Part shown: positions 1-8,598 of the stretch, one piece after another
How the letters are laid out: every line of letters starts with the position of its first letter
Numbering within the stretch: position 1 is the stretch's first letter
Source: an uncultured Pelagibacteraceae bacterium
GTDB taxonomy: Bacteria; Pseudomonadota; Alphaproteobacteria; Pelagibacterales; Pelagibacteraceae
Direction: 5' to 3'
DNA: 64,000 nt
Assembly: GCA_902521615.1 (NCBI GenBank)
Contig: CABYSJ010000003.1
Location: 1-64,000 of the forward strand
Made by a program: the position numbers and the translations under genes
Notes under the pieces: generated by a model
Told to the model about the DNA's origin: nothing
Databases searched by the model: none
What the model saw: the letters and a program-made list of their open reading frames with translations, nothing else

Positions 1-1
1 T

Positions 2-100
2 GATTTAGCTAAAAGAGTTGAGAAGCAATCAAATATTTATAAGCAACAATTATCTAAATGCAAAAATTCTTTGTCAACTTCAAAATATATTATTTTTTAA
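2..100 (+). CDS. 3' end of an unidentified gene (partial)
   Basis: An open frame runs in from the left edge and stops with TAA at 98-100, giving 32 C-terminal residues that are polar and Lys/Gln/Ser-rich. It converges on the RND pump gene and overlaps its stop codon by about 3 bases, an arrangement seen at other convergent pairs in this window. The fragment is too short to assign to a family, and it could be a chance open frame. Confidence 0.35.
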   Translation, partial: DLAKRVEKQSNIYKQQLSKCKNSLSTSKYIIF

Positions 101-3100
101 TTAAGCTGTTTTTTTAATTCAATATCAACTGCATCAATACGCTTTGTATTTTTTGCAAGAGCTGAATACATTGTTGGAGTAACATATAAAGTAAAGAAAG
201 TTGAAATGATCATGCCTCCTAAAATTGTAGAACCTACAGCTAATCTAGAACCTTCACCTGCACCTGGACCAATATTTCCAATAACTAACGGAAGCATTGC
301 TATCATTGTACTAAGTGAGGTCATTATGATTGGTCGAATTCTAAGTTGGCAAGCTTTAATTATAGCGTCTTGGATTTTAACACCAGTAGTTCTTATCTGG
401 TTTGTGTAGTCTACAATCAAAATACTATTCTTTGTGGATATACCAATGAGTATTATTAAAGCTATTTGAGAAAAAATATTTACTGAACTATTTAAAAATA
501 AAATAAATACTAAGCCACCAAATACAGCTAATGGTACTGTTAAAATAATAATAAATGGATGAACAAAAGAGTTAAATGTTGCCGCCATAACTAAATAAGC
601 AGTTAACAAAGCAAGCGCAAAGATTAAGTATATTTCATTTGTTGTTTCTTTTAACTCTTCAGATTTTCCTTTCCAAGTGATTTGATTTTGAGGTGCAACT
701 CTAATTATGACATCTTCAAGATATTTTATTGCTTCTGTTAATGTATAATCTTCTGCAAGCGCAGCAGAAATTGTAACAGCTCTTTGACGATTATACCTTG
801 GAAGTGCTTCAGCAGTACCTTTTTCTTTAAACTCAACTAAACTTGCAACAGATACAAGTTTACCAGTTGTTTCAGATCTAACAAAAATTTTTGATAAACC
901 ATCTTTATCTCTTCTGTCTGCTAAATATTGCTGTAAAATAATTGGATATTCTCTTCCCTCCTTACTAAAAGTTGTTACTCTTTTTCCTCCATAAAGAGTC
1001 TCTAAAGTTCTACCTATATTTTCTGTAGAAACTCCCAAATCATTTGCTCTATTTTTGTTAGTGATTAATTTAACCTCGGGTTTATTTTTTGTATAATCAC
1101 TTTCAATTCTAGACATTTTTCTATTTTTTCTTAATTCTCTTAAGACACTATTTTGAATTTCCTCTAATTCTTCGTAACTAGATCCGTATATGACCATTTG
1201 AACAGGCTTATTATAACTAGATACTCTTATTGATTGTGGAGAAATTGGAAAAGCAAAAGTTTCAGGTACAGAAACCACTTGCCCAATAGCTTCTCTCAAG
1301 ATTTGTTGACTACCTTTTTCTCTATTTTTCCACTCATCAAGTAATGCAATAATTATAAAACTGTTATAAGACGTTGCTGATCTTCCAAAACCAGGAACTC
1401 TCATTATTAGTCTTGCATATGGACTGTCTTCTGCCTGCAATAATCTTAATATTCTTCCTTCAATTATCTGTGCTTTTTCTTGGGTATATTCAAATGAACT
1501 TCCTTCATCAGTTGACCCAATAATTAAATAAGCACCTCTATCTTCAATTGGTATTAATTCTTTTTTGGAAAAACTAAATAAATAAGCAGAGGCAGCAATA
1601 ATTAAAATTATAAATATTGAAATAGTTTTTTGTTTATTGATCCAATATTTAAGTGAATTTACATAAAATCCTGTAAAAGATTTAAATCCATTATTAAATT
1701 TTTTTACAAACAAATTGACTTTTTCTTTTTTGTTTAGAAATTTACTTCCTAGCATTGGAGATAACGTTAATGCCACAAAAGAAGATACAACAATTGAAAA
1801 AGATAAGGCTATTGCTGTTTCTTTAAATAAAGTTCCTGATATTCCTTTAATAAAAATTAAAGGTAAAAATACTGCTATAAGAATTAAAGTAGTTGCAATA
1901 ATTGCAAATGTAATTTGTTTAGAACCCTTGTAAGCAGCCACTAAAGGTGTTTCACCATTTTCAATTCTTGTATAGATCGCATCAGTCATGATCACAGAGT
2001 CATCAGTGATTATACCAATTGCCAGAATAAAACTTAGTAACACAAAAATATTAATTGATAGATCAAATATATATAACCCTAAAAATGATCCAATAAGACT
2101 AACTGGTAAAGCAACCGCAGGAACTATTACTGCTTTAAGGTTACCTAAAAAAAGATAAATAATTAAAACAACTAATACAAATGCAATTACTAAACTTTTA
2201 TATACTTCTTCTATTGCGGCACCAATATAGGTTGCTCTGTTAAATGCTATTTCTAACTTTAATCCATCAGGTAAGGATTTGTTAAGTTCTTTAATCTTAG
2301 TTTTTATTTGTTTAGAAAGCTCTACCGTTGATGCTCCACTTTTTGCATAAATTCCAATTCCTACAGTTTTTAAATTTACTGCATTTTTTCTTTGTGCTTT
2401 AAATAAAGTTTTTTCCGAAACAGGTCCAAATTCTACATTAGCCACATCTGATAAAATGATAACTTTTTCTTTATTTTTCTTAAGTGGCAGTTGTTTAATA
2501 GTACCAATATTAGAATAGGATTTATCAATGTTTAAAGTTAAGTCTTTGTTATTAGCTTCCAAGGTTCCAGCTGGAAGATTTATATTCTCATTTCTAAGAG
2601 CTCTTTCAACCTCTTGAATTGTGAGATCGTTTGCAGCTAATTTTATTGGATCTATCCAAACTCTAACGCTAAGCTCTCTTAATCCACCAACTAAAATTCG
2701 ACCTACGTTTGGAACACTTGAGAATGCATCTATTAGATATCTTTCAGCATAATCTCCAAGATCTAAATCATTCCAAGTTGGAGATGATAAAGCTACCCAC
2801 ATTGTAGTTGTAAAACCTGCTGCTTGTTTTAAAATTTGAGGAGGGTTTGACTCACTTGGTAAATTGTCAACAACTCTTGCAACCCTTTCTCTAATATCAT
2901 TAGCAGCATCATCTAAATCAATGTCTGTGTTGAAATGAATATTAATCCTACTTCTTCCATTGAGAGAACTTGAGTCAATATTTTTGATACCTTCAGCGCC
3001 TCCAATTACATCCTCTAATTTTTGAGTTATTTCTTCATCAACAATTTCAGCAGAAGCAGATTTATAATCGGTTTGAACTTGAACTACCGGGGGCTGTATA

Positions 3101-3219
3101 CCATCTGGAAGTTCTCGTACTGGCAATTCTAAAAAGACAAAAATACCAAAAATTATCAATATCAAAGACATAACCCAAGCAACAACAGGTCGTTTAATGC
3201 TAACTTCAGTTATATACAT
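97..3219 (-). CDS. RND-family efflux pump, inner-membrane subunit (AcrB/MexF-like)
   Basis: 1040 residues, the normal length for a hydrophobe/amphiphile efflux RND pump. An N-terminal membrane helix (about 12-31) is followed by a large periplasmic loop, a bundle of helices, a second periplasmic loop and a second bundle, i.e. the duplicated RND layout. The proton-relay aspartates of helix 4 are present (D406-D407 in GIITDDSVIM), and the helix 10 lysine lies in GISTKNSILIV near residue 940. It should use proton-motive force to expel substrates from the periplasm or outer leaflet; the substrate cannot be read from sequence. It lies 4 bases downstream of its membrane fusion protein. No TolC-type outer-membrane gene lies next to it in this window. 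Confidence 0.93.
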   Translation of the reverse strand: MYITEVSIKRPVVAWVMSLILIIFGIFVFLELPVRELPDGIQPPVVQVQTDYKSASAEIVDEEITQKLEDVIGGAEGIKNIDSSSLNGRSRINIHFNTDIDLDDAANDIRERVARVVDNLPSESNPPQILKQAAGFTTTMWVALSSPTWNDLDLGDYAERYLIDAFSSVPNVGRILVGGLRELSVRVWIDPIKLAANDLTIQEVERALRNENINLPAGTLEANNKDLTLNIDKSYSNIGTIKQLPLKKNKEKVIILSDVANVEFGPVSEKTLFKAQRKNAVNLKTVGIGIYAKSGASTVELSKQIKTKIKELNKSLPDGLKLEIAFNRATYIGAAIEEVYKSLVIAFVLVVLIIYLFLGNLKAVIVPAVALPVSLIGSFLGLYIFDLSINIFVLLSFILAIGIITDDSVIMTDAIYTRIENGETPLVAAYKGSKQITFAIIATTLILIAVFLPLIFIKGISGTLFKETAIALSFSIVVSSFVALTLSPMLGSKFLNKKEKVNLFVKKFNNGFKSFTGFYVNSLKYWINKQKTISIFIILIIAASAYLFSFSKKELIPIEDRGAYLIIGSTDEGSSFEYTQEKAQIIEGRILRLLQAEDSPYARLIMRVPGFGRSATSYNSFIIIALLDEWKNREKGSQQILREAIGQVVSVPETFAFPISPQSIRVSSYNKPVQMVIYGSSYEELEEIQNSVLRELRKNRKMSRIESDYTKNKPEVKLITNKNRANDLGVSTENIGRTLETLYGGKRVTTFSKEGREYPIILQQYLADRRDKDGLSKIFVRSETTGKLVSVASLVEFKEKGTAEALPRYNRQRAVTISAALAEDYTLTEAIKYLEDVIIRVAPQNQITWKGKSEELKETTNEIYLIFALALLTAYLVMAATFNSFVHPFIIILTVPLAVFGGLVFILFLNSSVNIFSQIALIILIGISTKNSILIVDYTNQIRTTGVKIQDAIIKACQLRIRPIIMTSLSTMIAMLPLVIGNIGPGAGEGSRLAVGSTILGGMIISTFFTLYVTPTMYSALAKNTKRIDAVDIELKKQLN

Positions 3220-3223
3220 TTAA

Positions 3224-4219
3224 TTATTTTTTCTCTTTATCTGATTTTTTAAAAATATTTTTCAACCAATCAAATTTACCTTTTTTTTCTTCAGCTTTTT
3301 TTGATTTATCTTTTTTACCCCAGCTAGAATTTCCTTGTTTTTTTTTAGCACCTTTCTCTATAGGTCTGATTGTTAAATTTGGTCTTACTTTTTTTGTTCC
3401 TTCTGCAACAATTTTATCTCCATTATTTAATCCATCTAATATTTCTACGAAGCCTAAATATCTATCACCAATGGTTACCTTTGTTTTCATTACTTTATTT
3501 TTTTCATCTACTTTATAAATAAAAACATTTTCACCCTCGACAATTGTACTAGTGTCAGGAGCACTTAAGCCATTTCTCACATCATATTTGATTGATATTT
3601 CTAAAAATGAGCCAGGTAAAATTTCACCTGATGCATTATCCATCTTAATTCTTGTTGCTAAAGCTCTTGTATCTTCACTTATCCTGCTAGCAAAAGAGTC
3701 TACTTCACCTTTATAAATTTTATTTTCATATCCAGAAAATTTAATATCAACTGGCAGACCAACCTCAATAAATGGTACAAAAATTTCAGGTATATCTACA
3801 TCACAATATATTGAGCTAGTATCTTCAAGATTAATTAATATTGAGGATTTTGAAACCTCTATATCTTCTGAAAATTCTCTTTTTCCAATAACACCATCAA
3901 ATTGAGCAATAACTTTTCGATTTTTAAGCTCAGCAATTACATCACCCTTTTTAACTTTTTGATTAAATTTTATAGGTTTTAATATTTCATATTTTTCAAT
4001 TTTAAATGATTGTGTTTGAATTGGAGTTGCAGTCCCATAGGTACTAACAACGTTTTCAAAAACTCTTTCTTGAGTTGTAGTTATTATTATTCCAGGAGGC
4101 GGTCTTTTACTAAATTTTTTTTTGAAATGATTTCCTATCATTGTTCTTCCAATGATCACTGTTGCAATGATTAAAAAAAATATGATTACTATACTTGTTA
4201 TTTTTGTAGATGTTTTCAT
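3224..4219 (-). CDS. RND periplasmic adaptor (membrane fusion protein) without alpha-hairpin
   Basis: 331 residues with one N-terminal membrane anchor (about 9-27), then split lipoyl, beta-barrel and membrane-proximal domains typical of the HlyD/AcrA family. The two lipoyl half-motifs (about 75-99 and 103-135) are joined by only a few residues around N100-K102. In AcrA-like adaptors a long coiled-coil hairpin is inserted here and contacts TolC. The last 44 residues (288-331) are an unusual Lys-rich tail. The gene sits between the sulfurtransferase and the RND pump with gaps of 3 and 4 bases, so it is almost certainly the pump's partner. The assignment is firm; the missing hairpin is discussed as a finding. 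Confidence 0.88.
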   Translation of the reverse strand: MKTSTKITSIVIIFFLIIATVIIGRTMIGNHFKKKFSKRPPPGIIITTTQERVFENVVSTYGTATPIQTQSFKIEKYEILKPIKFNQKVKKGDVIAELKNRKVIAQFDGVIGKREFSEDIEVSKSSILINLEDTSSIYCDVDIPEIFVPFIEVGLPVDIKFSGYENKIYKGEVDSFASRISEDTRALATRIKMDNASGEILPGSFLEISIKYDVRNGLSAPDTSTIVEGENVFIYKVDEKNKVMKTKVTIGDRYLGFVEILDGLNNGDKIVAEGTKKVRPNLTIRPIEKGAKKKQGNSSWGKKDKSKKAEEKKGKFDWLKNIFKKSDKEKK

Positions 4220-4222
4220 AAG

Positions 4223-5035
4223 TTAATTTTTTCCGTATTCAGCCCAAGAGCCATCGTAAATTATCGGCATATATTTAGCATTTATTAAAGAATAAGCTAG
4301 TGCCAATACACTTGCAGTCACTCCAGAACCACATGAAAATACGAGATTCTTATCATGGTCAAATTTAAAGGACTTAAATTTTTCCATTATTTTATCTTTA
4401 CTAACGAAAGTATGGTCTTTGTTTATTAATTCAGAAAAGGGTAGGCAAAAAGAATTTTTTATTGAACCACTTCTAAGACCTTTCCTTGGTTCAGCTACTT
4501 TGCCTTCAAATCTTTCTCTACTTCTTGCATCAACAACATTAAATTCATGTGAATTAATATTTTCATCTATTTGTTTTTTATTTTTAACTAATTCTATATT
4601 TTCTTTACATACATACTCTGAAGTTTGATTGGTTACTTCTTTATTATCTGTAGGTTTATTTTCTTTTTTCCATTTTTTTAATCCACCATCCAGAACATGA
4701 ACTAGTTTAGGATCATGTCCATAATAAATTAAATTGTACCAACATCTACAAGAACTAATAACATCAGAATTATCGTAAATTACTATTCGATCATTATTTT
4801 CTATACCCATGTTGCTCATTATTTTTTCCCAAGATTTAGTATCGGTAAGCATATGTGGTAAATCAGTATCTAATTTAGAATTTTTATCTAAATCAAAAAA
4901 AATAGCATTTGGAATATGTTCCTCTGTATATTCCTCAAAACCGTTTCTTTGAGTTTGAGGCATATGCCATGAGCAATCAATAATTTTTACTTTATCAGCA
5001 TTATTTTCTAACCAACTTGTATCAACTAAAGACAT
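4223..5035 (-). CDS. sseA: 3-mercaptopyruvate/thiosulfate sulfurtransferase (two rhodanese domains)
   Basis: 270 residues in two rhodanese-like domains. The N-terminal domain is the inactive one. The C-terminal domain carries the active cysteine C235 in CGSGVTA, the loop type typical of 3-mercaptopyruvate sulfurtransferases. The upstream arginine-containing loop (DARSRERFEGK) is also conserved. It moves sulfane sulfur from mercaptopyruvate or thiosulfate to thiol or cyanide acceptors in the cytoplasm. It lies 1 base after msrA and 3 bases before the membrane fusion gene, suggesting one transcript linking sulfur and oxidative damage functions with export. Thiosulfate sulfurtransferase is the main alternative specificity. 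Confidence 0.85.
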   Translation of the reverse strand: MSLVDTSWLENNADKVKIIDCSWHMPQTQRNGFEEYTEEHIPNAIFFDLDKNSKLDTDLPHMLTDTKSWEKIMSNMGIENNDRIVIYDNSDVISSCRCWYNLIYYGHDPKLVHVLDGGLKKWKKENKPTDNKEVTNQTSEYVCKENIELVKNKKQIDENINSHEFNVVDARSRERFEGKVAEPRKGLRSGSIKNSFCLPFSELINKDHTFVSKDKIMEKFKSFKFDHDKNLVFSCGSGVTASVLALAYSLINAKYMPIIYDGSWAEYGKN

Positions 5036-5036
5036 T

Positions 5037-5480
5037 TTATCTTTTTTCCAAATATCGTTGATGATACTCTTCAGCTGGGCAATAATTTTTAACTAAAGAA
5101 GTTTTTGTTACTACTTTTCCTGATAATTTGACGTTTTGTTTTTCTATCATTTTTTCAGCAGTAATTTTTTGCTGATCATTTAAATAAAATATTTCACTTC
5201 TATATTGGGTTCCAAAATCTGGTCCTTGAGAATTTAAGGTTGTTGGATCATGAATTTCAAAAAAATATTCAAGAATTTTTTCATAAGATATTACCTTAGG
5301 ATCAAAATCTAGTTTTACTACTTCTGCATGATTTGTTGTTCCTGTGCATACTTCTTTGTAATTGGTTTCAGCATTATGACCTCCGCAATAACCTACCTCT
5401 GTTTTTATAACTCCATCAAGTTTACTAAACTTAATTTCTGGTCCCCAAAAACATCCTAATCCTAAAATTGCTATTTCCAT
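5037..5480 (-). CDS. msrA: Peptide-methionine (S)-S-oxide reductase
   Basis: 147 residues, near the minimal size for MsrA. The catalytic cysteine is C10 in the hallmark GCFWGPE motif, followed by the conserved EVGYCGG, THAEVV-like (TNHAEVV) and PAEEYHQRYL elements. It reduces methionine-S-sulfoxide in free or protein form, with electrons from thioredoxin. The start is very close to the active site, so there is no signal peptide and the enzyme should be cytoplasmic. It is the first gene of a tightly packed minus-strand operon with sseA and the RND system, and is transcribed divergently from the DMT transporter across 34 bases. Confidence 0.93.
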   Translation of the reverse strand: MEIAILGLGCFWGPEIKFSKLDGVIKTEVGYCGGHNAETNYKEVCTGTTNHAEVVKLDFDPKVISYEKILEYFFEIHDPTTLNSQGPDFGTQYRSEIFYLNDQQKITAEKMIEKQNVKLSGKVVTKTSLVKNYCPAEEYHQRYLEKR

Positions 5481-5485
5481 TGATA

Positions 5486-5511
5486 ATTAACTTAATTAAT
5501 CTAAAGTTAAT
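5486..5511. promoter_or_regulatory. Inverted repeat in the msrA / DMT divergent spacer
   Basis: The 34-base divergent spacer holds an 8-base inverted repeat, ATTAACTT at 5486-5493 and AAGTTAAT at 5504-5511, separated by 10 bases. This is the size and spacing of a dimeric repressor operator and it lies where both promoters must be. In DNA this AT-rich, such a repeat can also arise by chance. Confidence 0.3.
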
Positions 5512-5514
5512 CAT

Positions 5515-6396
5515 ATGCTATCAAAAAATCAATTAGGCTTTTTTTACATGTTCATATCAGTATGTGCATTTTCACTTATGGATGTGATTGTTAAATGGTC
5601 CGAGGATTATCCTGTTGGACAAGTATTATTTTTTAGAGGATTTTGTGGAATAATTCCTATTTTATTTCTTATTCCTAAAGATAGATATTTAGATTTTTAC
5701 AAAACGACGAGACCATTTCTTCATTTTAAAAGATGTTTAGCAGGATTAATTGCTTTGGTTTCTATATTTGTAGCATTAAGAAATTTACCTTTGGCAACAG
5801 TTGTAAGTATATCATTTGCAGCACCAATATTTATAACAATATTTTCAATTTTCTTATTAAAAGAAAAAGTTGGTATTTATCGATGGTTAGCAGTTATAGT
5901 AGGGTTTGTTGGTATAATTTTCATAACTGAACCAGGTTTTAGCTCTTTAAATTTATATTATATTTATCCAATAATTTTTTGCTTAGGCTTGTCTTATGTA
6001 GCTATTGCTATAAGAAAATTATCTTCAACTGAGCCTGCTTGGTTAATTAGTTTTTTCTTTTCATTCTCAATAATGCTTCTAAGTTTTTTATCTTTTTATC
6101 AGGGATGGATCTTGCCAAGTTTACTAGATTTATTTTTGTTATCTATGGTTGGTATATTAGGCGGTCTTGCAAATTTATGGTTATCACAATCTTACAAATA
6201 CTCAGAAGTAAGTTTAGTTTCTCCTTTAAAATATCTTGGATTAGTCTTTGCAATTATATTTGGATATTTTATTTGGAACGAAATACCAACTTCTAAAACA
6301 TTATTAGGTGCCTTATTAGTTATAGTTTCATCTATTATTATATTTAGAAGAGAGATGTATTTGAAAAAAAAGTTATCTGTTTCACGACATGAGTAA
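5515..6396 (+). CDS. DMT-superfamily transporter (EamA family)
   Basis: 293 residues that are almost entirely hydrophobic, with about ten predicted membrane helices arranged as two EamA repeats. The first starts near residue 8; the second runs from about 150 to the end. There is a short basic cytoplasmic C-terminus. Members export amino acids, metabolites or drugs, or import S-adenosylmethionine; the substrate cannot be told from this sequence. The start lies at the edge of the msrA spacer. The 3' end overlaps the following glycosylase gene by 8 bases, suggesting translational coupling. Confidence 0.85.
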   Translation: MLSKNQLGFFYMFISVCAFSLMDVIVKWSEDYPVGQVLFFRGFCGIIPILFLIPKDRYLDFYKTTRPFLHFKRCLAGLIALVSIFVALRNLPLATVVSISFAAPIFITIFSIFLLKEKVGIYRWLAVIVGFVGIIFITEPGFSSLNLYYIYPIIFCLGLSYVAIAIRKLSSTEPAWLISFFFSFSIMLLSFLSFYQGWILPSLLDLFLLSMVGILGGLANLWLSQSYKYSEVSLVSPLKYLGLVFAIIFGYFIWNEIPTSKTLLGALLVIVSSIIIFRREMYLKKKLSVSRHE

Positions 6397-7024
6397 AACT
6401 CCATCATACTGGAATAAAGCAAAAAAATATTTATCTAAAAAAGATAAAACTATGTCTTTTTTGATTAAAAAATATAAATCTCCATCAGAGACAGTGCTAA
6501 CTTCAAGAAAAGATGTCTTTTTCTCCCTCTGTAAAAGTATAATTGGACAACAAATTAGCGTTGCTGCTGCTAATTCAGTTTTTTTAAAATTTAAGAAAAA
6601 ATGCAAAAATAAAATTGATGCAAAAACAGTAAGCAAGTTATCTACTATTCAGCTCAAAAGTTGTGGTCTAAGTAGACAGAAAGTGAAAGGAATAAAAAGT
6701 TTAGCCCAAAAAATATTAAGTAAAGAGTTTAATCCAAGACTTATTTCAAAAATGTCTGATGAAGATGCCATAATTTATATGTCTCAATTAAGACAAATTG
6801 GACGATGGTCAGCAGAAATGATTTTATTATTTACTTATAATCGTCCTAATATTTGGCCAATTCAGGATATTGGTTTGTTAAGAGCTATTTCAAAAAATTT
6901 TAATAAAAAATATCTACCTCCAGAAAGTTACGTGAAATTTTTAAACAAAAAGTTTTCTCCTTACTGTTCTGTAGCGACATGGTATTTATGGAGAAGTATA
7001 GATCCCGAACCTATTCAGTATTGA
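6389..7024 (+). CDS. DNA-3-methyladenine glycosylase II-like (HhH-GPD superfamily)
   Basis: 211 residues of the AlkA/MagIII-type glycosylase fold. The helix-hairpin-helix is at LRQIGRWSAEMIL, and the catalytic aspartate follows in WPIQDIGL. The family removes alkylated purines such as 3-methyladenine to start base excision repair. The N-terminal regulatory domain of E. coli AlkA is absent, as in many short bacterial homologues. There is no C-terminal iron-sulfur cysteine cluster, which argues against Nth or MutY. It overlaps the DMT transporter gene by 8 bases and ends convergent with the DUF1330 gene 12 bases away. Confidence 0.85.
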   Translation: MSKTPSYWNKAKKYLSKKDKTMSFLIKKYKSPSETVLTSRKDVFFSLCKSIIGQQISVAAANSVFLKFKKKCKNKIDAKTVSKLSTIQLKSCGLSRQKVKGIKSLAQKILSKEFNPRLISKMSDEDAIIYMSQLRQIGRWSAEMILLFTYNRPNIWPIQDIGLLRAISKNFNKKYLPPESYVKFLNKKFSPYCSVATWYLWRSIDPEPIQY

Positions 7025-7036
7025 GCCTTTATTAAC

Positions 7037-7324
7037 TTACATTCCCTCAAAAATTATGTGTTCTCTAGTAGCATTATTTTCTAAATGTTTTCTAGCTTCA
7101 ACATACTCTTCAGAATTGTAACAATTTTTTGCTGTTTCAATATCTGGAAATTCTGCAAGTGCTACTCTAACCATTTCTCTGCCTTCTAAAGTTACGTTAT
7201 TTGCACTTCTCGCTATTATTTTTCCAGAATATTTTTCAACCGCTTCTTTTGCTTTAACAGCATATTTTTTAAGTCTTTCGTCGTCTTTTATTTCAGTATA
7301 ATTTGCAACCCAATAAGCTTTCAT
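7037..7324 (-). CDS. DUF1330 family protein
   Basis: 95 residues matching the small ferredoxin-like, dimeric alpha/beta barrel DUF1330 family: an N-terminal AYWVANYTEI strand, then a central EGREMVRVALAEFPDIETAKNCYNS segment spread over two elements, ending in HIIFEGM. The family has no firmly established biochemical role. It has a clear ribosome binding site (rc of tctccttttt, just upstream). It is divergent from the small cytochrome c gene across 43 bases, so it borders but need not belong to the purine island. Confidence 0.8.
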   Translation of the reverse strand: MKAYWVANYTEIKDDERLKKYAVKAKEAVEKYSGKIIARSANNVTLEGREMVRVALAEFPDIETAKNCYNSEEYVEARKHLENNATREHIIFEGM

Positions 7325-7367
7325 AATTCTCCTTTTTAAATTTTTTTAATTATGATACCAAATTTAT

Positions 7368-7691
7368 GTGAAAAAATTATTTTTAAATTTCTTTGGTACA
7401 TCATTATTTTTGATATTTTTATCATTTACCCATGTTAATGCTGATGAATTGTTTAATAAGGGAAAAGAAGTTTTTCTGGGAACTGGAAATTGTGCAGCAT
7501 GTCATATGCTCTCAGATGCTGGATCGAATGCAATGGTTGGTCCAAATTTAAATGAAATTAGACCTGATATTCAAAGAATTATAATGGCAGTTAGAAACGG
7601 TATAGGAGTAATGCCCGCAATGGAGGGTATACTAACTGATGATGAAATAGAGGCAGTTGCGCACTATACCTCTATAGCTGCTGAACAATAA
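7368..7691 (+). CDS. Small secreted class I cytochrome c, possible electron acceptor for PuuD
   Basis: 107 residues: a signal peptide (about 1-25, ending VNA), one haem c site C42-A-A-C45-H46, and an axial methionine region around M82-M85 (GVMPAM). The start is GTG at 7368 with no evident Shine-Dalgarno. A TATGAT -10-like hexamer at 7351-7356 would make the mRNA almost leaderless. It should be a soluble periplasmic electron carrier. It converges on puuE with a 7-base gap, at the edge of the purine catabolic genes, whose PuuD lacks its own cytochrome c domain. A role as PuuD partner is an inference from position; delivery to the cytochrome oxidase is equally possible. Confidence 0.82.
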   Translation: MKKLFLNFFGTSLFLIFLSFTHVNADELFNKGKEVFLGTGNCAACHMLSDAGSNAMVGPNLNEIRPDIQRIIMAVRNGIGVMPAMEGILTDDEIEAVAHYTSIAAEQ

Positions 7692-7698
7692 TAAAAAT

Positions 7699-8598
7699 TT
7701 AACTGTAATTTTTTATCCAATGTTTAGCTATATCTACTCTTTTGCAGATCCAAATATCCTTAAATTTTGTGATGTAATTTAAAAATTTTTTAAGAGACTG
7801 TATTCTACCAGGTCTTCCAATTAATCTACAATGCAAGCCAACCGACATCATCTTTGGCGAATTTTTTCCTTCCTCATAAAGGGCATCGAAACTATCTTTT
7901 AAATAATTATAAAATTGTTCACCCGAATTAAATCCTTGATTGGTTGCAAACCTCATATCATTGTTATCAAGTGTGTAAGGAACCATTAGTTGTTTTTTAT
8001 TACCTTTTTTTATCCAGTAAGGAAGATCATCACTGTATGTATCGCTACAGTATAAAAAACTACCATTATTAATTACTAAATCTAAAGTATTTTTGCTACA
8101 CCTACCTGTGTACCAACCAGCAGGTTGACTACCAAAAATCTTTTTTATAGATTTGACTGCAAGCTCCATATCATTCTTTTCTTTTTTCTTTGATACATTT
8201 TGATAGTCAATCCATCTCCACCCATGACTTGCAACTTCATAATTTGCTTTTTTTATAGCCGAACATACTTCTTTATTTCTTTCCAATGCCATACCAACTC
8301 CAAAAATAGTAAGTGGAATTTTCTTTTTATTAAATAGATCATGAATTCTCCAAAACCCTCTTCTTGATCCATATTCATAAATTGATTCCATATTTAAGTG
8401 TCGACCTTTAATTGGTTTTGCTCCTATAATTTCTGATAAAAATACTTCTGAAGTTTTATCACCATGAAGAGTGCAATTCTCTGCTCCCTCCTCGTAATTA
8501 AGCACAAATTGCAAAGCTAACTTAGCATTACCAGGCCACTTTACCTTAACTTTTTTGGAACCATATCCAACTAAATCTCTTGGGTAGTTTTTTTTCAT
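7699..8598 (-). CDS. puuE: Allantoinase, polysaccharide-deacetylase type (PuuE)
   Basis: 299 residues with the hallmarks of the PuuE branch of the NodB/polysaccharide deacetylase superfamily: YPRDLVGYG at the N-terminus, FVLNYEEGAENC, ESIYEYGSRRGFWR, the SHGWRW metal/active-site motif and DDLPYW. This family opens the ring of allantoin to allantoate without being related to amidohydrolase-type allantoinases. It is the last gene of a four-gene minus-strand operon in which every junction overlaps by 4 bases (uraD-alc-allA-puuE). That operon position, right after allantoicase and ureidoglycolate lyase, fits the role. Confidence 0.92.
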   Translation of the reverse strand: MKKNYPRDLVGYGSKKVKVKWPGNAKLALQFVLNYEEGAENCTLHGDKTSEVFLSEIIGAKPIKGRHLNMESIYEYGSRRGFWRIHDLFNKKKIPLTIFGVGMALERNKEVCSAIKKANYEVASHGWRWIDYQNVSKKKEKNDMELAVKSIKKIFGSQPAGWYTGRCSKNTLDLVINNGSFLYCSDTYSDDLPYWIKKGNKKQLMVPYTLDNNDMRFATNQGFNSGEQFYNYLKDSFDALYEEGKNSPKMMSVGLHCRLIGRPGRIQSLKKFLNYITKFKDIWICKRVDIAKHWIKNYS

